Assembly (NCBI GenBank): GCA_022393335.1
Contig: JAJEKB010000243.1
Span: forward strand, 1 to 64,000
DNA length: 64,000 nucleotides
Source: Macrotrachela quadricornifera
Taxonomy: Eukaryota > Rotifera > Eurotatoria > Philodinida > Philodinidae
Direction of reading: 5' to 3'
The position numbers and the translations under genes were made by a program. How positions within the stretch are numbered: the stretch's first letter is position 1; each line of letters begins with the position of its first letter. The notes below the pieces were generated by a model. That model saw nothing but the letters and a program-made list of their open reading frames with translations, was not told where the DNA came from and ran no database searches. This document shows positions 36,310 through 46,634 of the stretch, piece by piece.

Positions 36310-36555
36310 TGGTCTGAAGCTCCTCGCATGCAAAGTTCTCAACTAGACTAGCTTGTATAGAAAAATTTAGAAGTTTTGAAAAAAGTCTAGCCGAGATATA
36401 GAAATTTCAAATTGTAAGTCCTTCTCTATAGATAATGTATATAACATATATTTTTTCAAAGCTTCGTATCTCAGTAAGAGTTTGTTCAAAACTTCTCAAT
36501 TTTTCTACACAAGCTAGTCTAGTTGAGATCTTTGAATATGCGGAGTTTAAGACTA
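36310..36555. repeat. inverted repeat with about 90-bp arms
   Basis: Left arm about 36316-36402 and right arm about 36465-36552 are reverse complements at high identity. Both carry CTCAACTAGACTAGCTTGT and AGAAGTTTTGAA (right arm read as complement). The spacer is about 60 bp. This is a small foldback or MITE. Confidence 0.65.
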
Positions 36556-37908
36556 AAAGAACATAAGTTTAGTTACGATTCTTCCTTCTTGGAAGCCTGG
36601 AACCCAGGAACACATATTGAATTGCCTGAACATGAAAGCAAAAATATGTCTAAAGACTCCAGCGTGTTCAAAAACATGCAGAAATGAATTGTCTAATAGG
36701 TTTCTGTTCCTAAGAACTCAAAACGAGATCGATCGGTCAAAATAGTGATTTTCAGAGCTTTTTATAAAATACTTATAGAAATTCGAGGATTCAATATTTT
36801 TTAAAGCGACTTGCGCCAATATTCATACCACTCTTCCTTCTACGTCATATCTTAAATTGAGCAAGTTTTCTGTGTTTACCATCGCGGCTTATATGGGCTC
36901 ACTCATAGAAATCATGTAGTCATAGCCTTATTTGAAAAACGTTGAATAACCCAAAGTATCTTTTCTAAGATATTTTGATATCAGAAGATGAAATTTCTCA
37001 CAGGCTACATTTTGATATTATTAAATTTCTGGAGTCCTCATTGTATAGCCTTTTCTTTGCTCTATCGAAAACCATAAAGAAGTTTTTGGGATAGTTGACA
37101 TTAGTAGAGAAATACAGTCTTGCACTTAGAAGAAGAACGAGAAAAAACGCGAAAAATCTCGTATGGTCGGTCTAATTTTGTGATTTGGGATTCCTTTATA
37201 ATGAAAGTTTAATAGACTTTCATACATACAGTTTTGTAGAGTGAAATTTGCTCTTTCAAATGCACTATGATTCAAAAAGATTCTGACGAGTATATATGAA
37301 GAAAATGTCCAAATATTGACTAACTCAATTTAGTAAAACAAACATTTTTTTCGAAAGACATGCGGACTCTCATTCGTTGTTTACTTCATTACTGTTAGAG
37401 AGCACTCTAACAATTCTTACAATTCTTCTCTTTTTGCATCAACCGGTGAGCGTGTGTGTGTATATATGTGCGTACATCCTTTTCTCTTCTCTTCATCCAA
37501 CATTCATCATCTAGGTCAATTTTTTTTTCTTTTCTTTGACTGTAAGATTTATTAAATTGTCTCATTCTTTCTTATCGATTGTTCTCTTTATTTTTGTGCA
37601 ATCAAGAAAAAGATACATGACGTCATCATCTTCTTCAGTTTAGCCTAATTTCAAAACGGAGGTGTACCCATTATTCTTCTTCTTGTTTTTCTTTAATTTT
37701 CATAAGCAGGAAGGAAGCACGCGCTGCTCTCATGATTGCCTTTTTCTTGTATTAAAATTCTTTGTGTTTCCTTTTTTCTACTGTATGATCATCTATTCTA
37801 TTGTATTACAAGTACCGTGGATCGAGGCGATCCACTAGGTCCCTTGACTGTTGTTTTTCCACTATTATATTGGGACAACATCGTGGTATTCGAGGCGCTT
37901 TGTAGCAT
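36556..37908. other. no gene seen
   Basis: AT-rich sequence inside the larger foldback region. A short (GT)n/(TA)n tract lies near 37450-37466. The plus frame at 37736-38086 runs into a repeat end and is not convincing as a gene. Confidence 0.35.
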
Positions 37909-37917
37909 ATCTATGAC

Positions 37918-38658
37918 GGGTTTAGGTCAGTTACTCGCAGGACAATTGCTCGTCGGACACTTAATCGCGAATTATACAGTTCCAAGGAGGAAAAAGCACA
38001 ATTTCTGCATTTCAGCCATACATCACCGTATTTCAACCAACTTCAAGATTTTTAGAGTTATCCGAGAAATTTTTTTAGCTTTTTAAGTCTAATATAGATG
38101 TGTGTCACAGAAGTACTGAGTTGAAATGATTCGATATAACTTTGTCCTAAATAAAAGCTCAAATACTTTACGATACTTCGTCGAAGTTTACAATTTGGGT
38201 TATAGCAGAGCACTGTGACCTACGGAAATTCTTCTTTGTCTCCTCTTGTAAAGGTATCAAGTGGTAATACATAGCTGAGAAAAGGGCAAAGAGAATATCC
38301 AGGTACATATCCTTACCCTCACTCTGATATTCGACCGTCGATAATCAAATCGAAAGAAAGAATTCTTGAACAAATAGCTGAGAGATCTGGTTCAAAATAC
38401 ACATACGATCGTCAGGAATTATTTAAAATACATTCAACATTTTTATATGTAGAAATTTTTTGGTTCTCTCGTATTTTTTATTTTTAGTTGTTATTCTAAA
38501 GCTTGTTTTTGTGTCTTATTCATATATACACAGCGAAGTAGTTTTGCGATCAAGTGTCCAGACGAGAAAGTATCCTAGTGAGCAATTATCCTAGCGAGTA
38601 ACTGTCCAGCGAGCAAGTGTCCGCGCGCAACTGTCCTGCGAGCAAGTGGCCGTCTCCC
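37918..38658. mobile_element. 741-bp element with 16-17-bp subterminal repeats and 9-bp target duplication
   Basis: ATCTATGAC is present immediately before (37909-37917) and after (38659-38667). The left end reads GGGTTTAGGTCAGTTACTCG and the complement of the right end GGGAGACGGCCACTTGCTCG; both continue with CAGGACAATTGCTCG-type units. Inside the right end a unit like GCGAGCAAGTGTCC is repeated about six times, and the left end has about three in the opposite orientation. A 9-bp duplication and long imperfect ends suggest a MULE-type mobiliser. No transposase is present. Confidence 0.75.
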
Positions 38659-38839
38659 ATCTATGACAATCTTAAATCTATCCAAAGAACCCCATGTTTC
38701 ACCCGTATAATAGTGGCAATATTGAGGGTCCATCATGCAATTTCTATAAGGATCTGTCCATCTCCCTATTTTTCCATTATTATATTGGAACAACATCCTG
38801 GAGTTCGAGGCGAACTATAGCAGCTAGGGGTGCCTTCAT

Positions 38840-39125
38840 AGTATAAGATTTGAGGACCCATGCTAACATCCATAGTATAGCAGTTGAGGACCCAAAGGTA
38901 TCCCTATAGTATGGCAGTTGAGGACCCAAAGGTACCCCTATAGTATGGCAGTTGAGGATCTATGGATATCCCCATATTATAGTACTGGAGGGCACAAGGG
39001 TACCCTCAATATATAGTAGTTGAGGAGCCAAGGGTACCTTCAATACATAGTAGTTGGTGACCTATGGGTACCCCCAAAATATAGTAGCTGAGGACCTACC
39101 CGTAGTAAGGTACTTGAGCATGTGT
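38840..39125 (+). repeat. 34-bp minisatellite, right arm copy
   Basis: About seven tandem units of TATAGTATGGCAGTTGAGGA followed by CCCAAAGGTACCCC with increasing divergence to the right. Two adjacent units (38910-38975) are almost identical. Confidence 0.75.
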
Positions 39126-39345
39126 GAGTCCTGACGAAGATTCGTTCTGATTGGTGGAAAAAATTGACCAATCCAAGGTGCAGACAAAAATACCGCCAAT
39201 TTCGAGATTGAGACCCTGATCTACAGTCAAGGGAATAAAAGGAGTTTTTTTTCAACAAAATAAATCGGTTCTTCAGAAACTTTTATTCTCCTCTGGTTAA
39301 CTATACAGAGAAGGACCTTTGTAACAATTACATTTCAGAATCCAT

Positions 39346-39960
39346 GAAAGATGCTCCCCAGACATTTGCTCCCTAAGGGCAGTTGCTTCCGGGTCATTTG
39401 CTCCCCAATGACATTTGCTCGCCAGACATTTGCTCTCTGAACACTTGCTCTCTAGTGAGAGTTGCTCCCTAATGATATTTGCTCTGCGAGCAGTTACTCT
39501 CGAAACACTTGCTCTTGGGATATAATTTTCTCTGTAATTTTTACTTAAATATATCAGCAATCAAAAACCAACTAGCAACATCCTAAAACTATATAAAACT
39601 TCCTCATCCTCACTATCACCATCATCTTTCTGCTCATTCTCCTTTTCCCTCATCTCCATTATCATCATCTCATTCTCCTTCACCCTCATCTTTACCATCA
39701 TCCTCATACTCATCCTACTTCGACCTCATCCTCACTCTCACCGTCATCCTGATGCTCATACTTCTTTGCCCTCACTCTCATCCTCATCTGGATTTCCTCC
39801 GTCATTGCTAACCTAAGAATATCACAAAAGCAGATGTTTCGAGAACAGCTGTTCGCAGAGCAACTCTCACTAGGGAGCAAGTGTTCAGAGAGCACCTGTC
39901 TGGGAAGCAAAGATCTGGAGAGCAAGTTTCGCGGGAGCATCTGACTGGGAAGCATCTTTC
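39346..39960. mobile_element. 615-bp element with GCTCCC subterminal repeats and a pyrimidine-rich core
   Basis: The left end begins GAAAGATGCTCCCCAGACAT and the complement of the right end GAAAGATGCTTCCCAGTCAG. About ten copies of an ATTTGCTCCC(C) word fill 39357-39515, and the inverted word GGGAGCAAGTG fills 39850-39955. The core (39600-39795) is a degenerate TCATCC/TCACC microsatellite, which produces a spurious acidic frame on the minus strand. No clear target duplication. Confidence 0.65.
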
Positions 39961-40539
39961 GGGATACCCACGTTTCAAAGGTAAACTAGAATGAGCTGAA
40001 AATTTGGATTTAGAGATTTTTGATGATATTCTTTCATTTCCACGAAAAAAATAAATATATAGGGATCAAAATCTTTAAGAGTATGATCCTATTCACCAAT
40101 GTTTGATACCGTCGTGGCCCATTTCTTAAAAACCATCAAGTACCAACCTTAGACAGTCCTGAAAATGCTTCAAATATCATCCTTAAATAGACCACAAATA
40201 CCTCCATGTACCATCCTTATATAGTCTGCAAAAACTTACAAGGCTTTGGTTAGCGCATTTTATTCACTGTCTACGGCCGATTTATTGTTATTACAAGAGA
40301 AATAGACGGAAAAGAGTTTTGGTGAACTATGGACCCCGTTTTGTTTGGTCCATTTTTTCTATATGGAGTGAACGACATTTCATTGGTTAGCGTGTTTAGT
40401 TCACTTCATACAACCTTGCATTTGCTCATAAATGTAGTAGTCAATCATCATATATACGAGAGCTACTTTTTCGACAATTCTCAATCTAATAGACTCTGTG
40501 TATGAGTCGAATAGACGTATAAATCGTATTACATGCTCT
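39961..40539. other. no gene seen
   Basis: Short spacer between two mobile elements. I see no reading frame or repeat of note. Confidence 0.35.
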
Positions 40540-40547
40540 ATGTTCTA

Positions 40548-41142
40548 TAGGCGTGGGACTTTACCATTACTTTACTAGTAACTACTGTATTTACATAGTT
40601 ATTTGTAACTACGTAACTACCATAATTATATACTCGCTAAAGGACGATAACTATTACCGGGTGCCCTTGCACCCTCAACTGTTATACTACAGGAGTACAC
40701 TTGAATCCTCAACTGCTATACTATAAAGGTACCCTTCGGTCCTCATCTACTATACGATGAGAGTACTCTTAAGTCTTCAACTTAGGGATGGGACCATATA
40801 TTTACTTTACTCGTAACTAATACCTATCATAAAATGCTGGTCGCTGAATCCACTTTTCTATTAGTCGAAAAACGGTCCAATCAGATAGCAGGAAACTGTA
40901 ACTAGCTTATTTCACGGACAACCGTCGGAGATCCTATAAGGACTTTTGTAGAGCATCCTTGATAACCTCAAATTCTGCCAAATCAGTTAAGGATCGAAGG
41001 GTACACGCACAGTATAGCAGTTGAGGTTCCATGGGTACTCCATGATAGTAACCGTCTTTCAGTGGCTATATAAATATGGTAGTTACGTAGTTACTTTACT
41101 TTAGTTACGTAACTACAAAGTAAAGTAAATATCCCACCTCTA
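40548..41142. mobile_element. 595-bp hAT-like non-autonomous element with 8-bp target duplication
   Basis: ATGTTCTA occurs directly before (40540-40547) and after (41143-41150). The left end is TAGGCGTGGGACTTTACC and the complement of the right end TAGAGGTGGGATATTTAC, followed by shared GTAACTAC/TACGTAACTACCAT words. An 8-bp duplication with TAGNGGTGGGA-type ends fits the hAT superfamily. Inside both ends lie inverted units of the 34-bp minisatellite (about 40665-40765 and 40985-41035), and a further diverged copy of the end sequence starts near 40786. Confidence 0.75.
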
Positions 41143-41180
41143 ATGTTCTATCACGTTTTTATTGTTCTTTCTCATCTTTA

Positions 41181-41813
41181 CTCTGACGAGGGAACCTCTC
41201 CAAGTGATACCCTCCGTTTGGGCTCATATTTTGCCTACAGGCAGGACTCATAGCATAGATAAGAGCCCTAAAAGAGTTCGTCCCCAAAGCCTGTTGTTGT
41301 AGAAATATTGCGTTACTAAGGTATTGGAATAATTGACTGCCGTGGTCCCCCTCAGGGAGATCGAAAAAACTTATTTTCGAATTTCGACTTGAAACTTTAT
41401 ACAGAAAGAAGTCTTAATGAGAATGGTTTAGTGTGAAAATTTCAGCTTTGCTGAATGTTCCTAATCGCAAATAAGGACACCAAAAGTTGCCTTAGCAAGG
41501 ACACAAGTTTACCATAACCATATCTTAAGATAGGAACAAGTAATAGGTCTGAAACTTTCACACTAAACCATTCTCATTAAGACTTCTTTCTGTATAAAGT
41601 TTCAAGTCGAAATTCGAAAATAAGTTTTTTCGATCTCCCTGAGGGGGACCACGGCAGTCAATTATTCCAATACCTTAGTAACGCAATATTTCTACAACAA
41701 CAGGCTTTGGGGACGAACTCTTTTAGGGCTCTTATCTATGCTATGAGTCCTGCCTGTAGGCAAAATATGAGCCCAAACGGAGGGTATCACTTGGAGAGGT
41801 TCCCTCGTCAGAG
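41181..41813. mobile_element. 633-bp foldback element with near-perfect 265-bp inverted arms
   Basis: 41181-41445 and 41549-41813 are reverse complements with almost no mismatch. Ends are CTCTGACGAGGGAACC, loop about 103 bp. TA lies outside both ends (41179-41180 and 41814-41815), consistent with Tc1/mariner-type mobilisation. The low divergence of the arms suggests recent insertion or ongoing homogenisation. Decayed relatives occur at about 42655-42695 and 52015-52055. Confidence 0.85.
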
Positions 41814-41815
41814 TA

Positions 41816-43060
41816 TAATATTTTCTTTCTGCTTTCCTTAGATATGATATCTTCGATCGCATCCTATGATCGTTTTGTTCTGATTCTCAATATTTGTGAT
41901 CTATATATATTCGTGCTCTTTTCCTTGCATTTGATTTGTTATGTAATTTAGCTAGACATACTTGTGTGACTTTCAAACAAATAAACATGATATACAACAA
42001 ATATGAACTCTCTGATAGATAGCACGCTTAGACAGGCCTTCGGAAGTTACGATTATCGTGCCTAAAATGACAGCAAACGTTGCCTATAGCATGACAAGAT
42101 AAGACTTCGAAAATGGGAGATAGTGTACGCATGTGCCGTTATGGAAGTTGAAAATATCGTACTTACTTAAGACTACAACAGTTTTAGATATTATGTTTAG
42201 GAAGGACTTGAAAGATTGTACAGGCTATCAGGAAATAGCTCTCAAACAGTTATAGATACAACCACGAGGTATCTCCTAGGAAGTTACTGGTGTCATCACT
42301 TGATAACGCTCCAAGGATAAAGAAGATGCGTTGAAGCATTTTCAAAATATCTACAGCAGTTAGTGATAGTTGTTGGGAATGCTCTGCTTTTCATATATAA
42401 CAACGTTGGTAAAATATGGATTGTGCACTCTACTCAGGCTAGCGTCAACTTTGATTCACTTTATACGACTTTCGATGACCGGAGAAATTTTCAGACTGAG
42501 ATTTGTTCCTTTAGTGTACTTCCTAATATATTACCATAGAGTATAAATTCGATAAAATGACTATAATACAGCAAAAAAAGGTTCAATGGTATGATTCCTG
42601 CTAGGATTTTTATTAGTACTGTGAGTTTTATCAGTGAGGAAGATACGAGTTCAAACAGAGGGTATCAGTTGAACGGGTGCCCTCGCCATGAGATGCTTCT
42701 TTCTATACTACCTCATCCCGTCCCGTTTTCTATCGCATACTTCTACCATTAATGAACTGACAATTTTCCTCCTTACCGTCCTACTTTCTCGAGAATCTAT
42801 GAATATCTCATACTATATACCTTGAGACTTTTGTCTTGTAACTGTTTTTGACCTTTAATCCGGGGCAAGAGAAAATGCATATAAAGGCATCGAACATTAT
42901 ATATGTAGTGCCAGGTGACTAAGCATCGATGTCATCGATATCGATGCTTCACGTCCCTATTCATATATGAAAGTTTTAACATTCATCGTTTCCCTTTGTG
43001 CGTTACCTATCTAACCCACACTTGTCTGTATCTGAGAAAAGTTTTTATTACGTTAGTATT
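41816..43060. other. intergenic, no gene; decayed foldback fragment
   Basis: At about 42655-42695 there is a diverged piece of the neighbouring foldback element (GAGGGTATCAGTTGAACGGG). A short palindromic ATCGATGTCATCGATATCGA run lies near 42925. The last part is probably the promoter of the EF-hand/MORN gene. Confidence 0.4.
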
Positions 43061-46000
43061 ATGGCTGCTTCGAGCACACACGATTTAATCATCGATGGAG
43101 CGGAGTTAAGTTGTCCCATAACCATCAAACGTGGGAAAGCATCCCGCATATATCAAGTGGTTGCATATCCAACACCGCTGACTAGAAAAATTACCAATGC
43201 TTGTCTTGAAGAGACAGCAACACCGGATGCAAAAGCAATCAAAAAAATGTCGATGGCATACTGCTGGAATCATCCGATTCCACGTCAATCCCGAAACCAA
43301 TTTGATTTATGAAGTGCGACCGGGGTTGAATGAACTTGAAATAACACTCGAATGCCTTCTTGAAGAATCCCACAAGGAACAACTGGCTATTCGAGCCGAA
43401 GAAATTTACAATGTGACGTTCTCAGCCGATAATTTTGTCCTTTGTCCATTTCAAACATTTATGGCACAACTGACAATCCGTATTAGTAGTGGCACAAAAA
43501 CATTCTATGGCACATTGATTGATAACAAAGAACTGCATCCAATGCGACTCACTTTCGAGATCACAGATTCGGATGAATTAGCTGAAATTACTGCAAAACT
43601 CGATGATCCACATGATCATGATATTGTATTGCGTTATGATTATAGTTTAGGTGGAACATCAACAGCTCGTGCCTCTTTGACGGTTGGTGCTGAAGAAGTA
43701 AACAAAGTCGATTTGGAAAAACAAATCTTTGGCAAGAGCAAAGCTGAAAGTATGCTGGTCAGTCGATCATTTATGGATAAAATTACGGCCAACATTACAA
43801 CCAAATTAAGAGTTGTGGAAGATATTGGAGTCGGCGGATCATCATTCGGACAAGACTTAATTAAACAAGAAATTGCTAATGCTCTTTCTGCTAGTGGTTT
43901 TCAAAAATTCAGTATGAACGATATCAAAGAGATGCAGAGTGCCGACATGGATATTACCGATGATCTAAAGGCAGATATTATCAGTTCAGCATCGGCGAGT
44001 AGCGCCGAGAGCTTAGCATCAAGTCATCATACTTTAGAACAGAGGTCTTCAGCCGATTCATCGGACATGTTGCATGAGAAAAGTGATTCCACTCGTAGGG
44101 CGGGAGGGCAATCATCGAGCTGTTCACAAAGCAAGGACATAAGTGGAAATGTCTCATTTGGTGGTTTTGGGATTGGTGGTGGATACAAAACGAGTAATTC
44201 ATCTTCACAGTCGACAAACTTCGATAATTCGGACAGTTCGGCGAGAAAAGATCATGAAATAGTATCCACCGAATCATCACGTTTAGATGAAAATTCGGGT
44301 ACCAATGCAAGTTCCAATTCTAATAGTAGCGCAGTCCAAGGTCAAATTAGGCGAACGAAGAACATCGACGCGACAATCGTTCATCGAGCCGAAATAAAAA
44401 AAGGTTTCACCATCTCCTTGCAAAGATGGCATCATCAATTGGCTACGACAAGCATCAAAGGCCGATTGACAACAAAAACAGATACAGCATTGCCAGAAGA
44501 AGCTCAAGCAAAAGAGAATGCAGAACGAGAAAAACAAGCACGAGCAGCAGAAGAAAAAAGAAAGGCTTTACAAAAAGCCATGAGTAAAGAATGTGGTAAG
44601 ATAATAGCAAGGAGTCTCGTTGGAAAATCCGCAGATCTCTATTTCTTCTGTGCAGTGGAAGACTTTTATAACCGAAAATGTTTTCTTTCTAGAGCTAACA
44701 CCGCAACAGATAGACCATCTTTTACATACAGTCGATAGTTTGGATGAAGACAAATTACAAGAAATGCATGCCGAATTTTTGGAACTTTGGTAAGTTCAAC
44801 AGTCGGACTGACGAAGATCACTGTTAACATTGAAAGAAGAAAAGTGAATAGACGAAAGTGACCAATTTTCATACTATTTCTATTTTAGTCCCGATGGAAG
44901 AATGACTAGAGAGGTCTTTTCGAATGCTTTCCGAAACTTATATTCAAGGTAATTACTTACATAAAAACCAATGATTGAGCCGAATGATGTGTAAGTCTAC
45001 CAATCTTCTCATTGTAGCGGAAAGGCAAATAACTACTGTCGATATGCATTCAGCCTCCTTGATCGAGACAACAATGGAACGTTAAATTTTACTGAGTATG
45101 TTATGGCCATGCACATTCATGACTCTGATGACATCGAGGAAAGTCTTGGCTTAGTATGAGTATTAGTTGATTTTCGCCTGATGACTTTTAAAGGATGCTT
45201 TTATCTAGGCATTCGACATATTTGATTATGACAAATCAGGAGAAATCGATCAAAAGGAAATACTTCATATGATTACTGCAACCAGTGAACTTTTGAGCAA
45301 ACCTTGTGATACGCCGAGTGCAAGAAATCTTGCTAAGAAAATTCTTGATGCATGTGATAAGAAACGAAGTGGAAAAATAACAAAAGAAGAATTCATAAAT
45401 GGGTAAGTCGAACGTACTCTGTTATGACATCTATTCATGATTCATTTTTATTATAGTTGCAAAAATAATAAGAACTACTGTCAAATGTTACTACCAAATT
45501 TTGAACAAAGTATGCATGAAAAATAGTATAATTAACTAATTCATGTTGAGTTAATCGGTTATTCGAGATATCCTTTTTCCCCAATACTCTCTCTCTCTCG
45601 CTCTTCACACTGTTTCGTTCTATGGCGAGAATTGACTTTGTCTTTTAGTTACAACAACCCTCGATCCAAACTATGAAGGAGAATTGGAACAAGGCAGAAA
45701 GCACGGCCGAGGTATTTACACCTGGCCTGATGGTCGTCGGTATGAAGGGCAATGGAGAGATGACGCACAACATGGAAAGGGAATTTGCACGTGGTCCGAT
45801 GGTCGCCGACACGAGGGAGACTGGAAAGATGGCGTCAGAGATGGAAATGGTATCGAAATTCTTTCCAATGGTGAACAATACGATGGAGAATGGAAGGATG
45901 ATAAGAAGAATGGAAAAGGTGTTTGTACTTGGCCCGACGGCAGACGATATGAAGGAGAATGGAATAATGACAAACAGAAGGAAAAGGGTGTTTATATCTG

Positions 46001-46613
46001 GCCCGATGGTCGCCGGTATGAAGGAGATATGAAAGGTAACTTGAAGGATGGACATGGTGTTGAAATCTTACCTGATGGCGAACGTTACGATGGACAATGG
46101 AATAATGACAAGAGGAATGGAAAAGGTGTTCAGACTACAGCAAATGGTGGTCGATACGACGGAGATTGGACGGATGGCAAAAAGCATGGAAAGGGTGTTT
46201 GGATCGCGGCAGACGGCGAACGATACGAGGGAGACTTTAATAACGGTTGGAGAGATGGGCAAGGAAGTTGTACCTATAAGAGCGGCCAAAAGTATACTGG
46301 GAAATGGAAAGAGGGCAAACGACAAGGAAAAGGTGTGTACACATGGCCCAGCGGTCGCCGGTACGAGGGAGACTTCAAAGATGGTCTCAGCGACGGAAAT
46401 GGTATCGAAATCATGCCCAATGGTGAAAAGTACGATGGAAAATGGAAGAATGATGAGAGACATGGAACTGGTGTTTTGACTTTTTCCAATGGTAACCGGT
46501 TCGAAGGAGAGTGGCAAAAAGGTGAGAGAAACCCAAATGGTCGTCTTTTCTGTCCGAGTGGCATGCAATGGAACGGACATATCAACGATGACTTGATGAA
46601 AACAGCAAGATAA
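43061..46613 (+). CDS. Ser-rich coiled-coil / neuronal-calcium-sensor EF-hand / MORN-repeat fusion protein
   Basis: Exon model: 43061-44595, 44693-44789, 44889-44948, 45018-45153, 45209-45402, 45457-45509, 45649-46613. All six junctions keep frame. The total of 3040 nt is one more than a multiple of three, explained by a one-base excess in exon 1: the frame changes near an A7 run at 43241-43247. The product is about 1012 aa. Residues 1-510 are uncharacterised, with a Ser-rich tract (about 305-430) and a charged helix (EEAQAKENAEREKQARAAEE). About 512-692 is neuronal-calcium-sensor-like: a degenerate first hand with the CPxG hallmark (CPDGRMTREVF), loops DRDNNGTLNFTE and DYDKSGEIDQKE, and a weaker DKKRSGKITKEE. 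About 695-1005 holds 13 MORN repeats (RRYEGQWRDDAQHGKGICTW style), which commonly bind membranes or act as scaffolds. A calcium-responsive scaffold is a reasonable inference. No N-terminal myristoylation signal is possible for the internal sensor. AATAAA follows at 46629. Confidence 0.8.
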
Positions 46614-46628
46614 TATGTAGTCTGATCG

Positions 46629-46634
46629 AATAAA
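46629..46634 (+). terminator. polyadenylation signal AATAAA
   Basis: AATAAA lies 16 bases after the stop of the MORN exon, the likely 3' end of the fusion gene. Confidence 0.5.

Larger units (their letters stand above)
33551..39238. mobile_element. 5.7-kb foldback element with minisatellite-bearing arms
   Basis: The left end (from about 33551, TTCCTCGACTGTAGAG) and right end (to about 39238; complement TTCCCTTGACTGTAGAT) are inverted. The inversion extends inwards: 33935-34110 matches the reverse complement of about 38650-38815, with shared words TTTTTCCACTACTATATTGG and ATAGTGGCAATATTGA. Both arms contain tandem copies of a 34-bp unit (GGTACCCCTATAGTATGGCA, then GTTGAGGACCCAAA), in opposite orientation. 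Extra copies of the end sequence lie inside (about 34105 and 34425), so the element has been rebuilt or nested. No transposase is visible. Confidence 0.6.

Noticed and set aside
39710..39955. Minus frame with an acidic tail (81 codons)
   Set aside because: Produced by the TCATCC microsatellite and the short subterminal words of a mobile element.
43106..44537. Minus-strand frames opposite the first exon of the EF-hand/MORN gene
   Set aside because: Shadows of the coding strand without any domain character.
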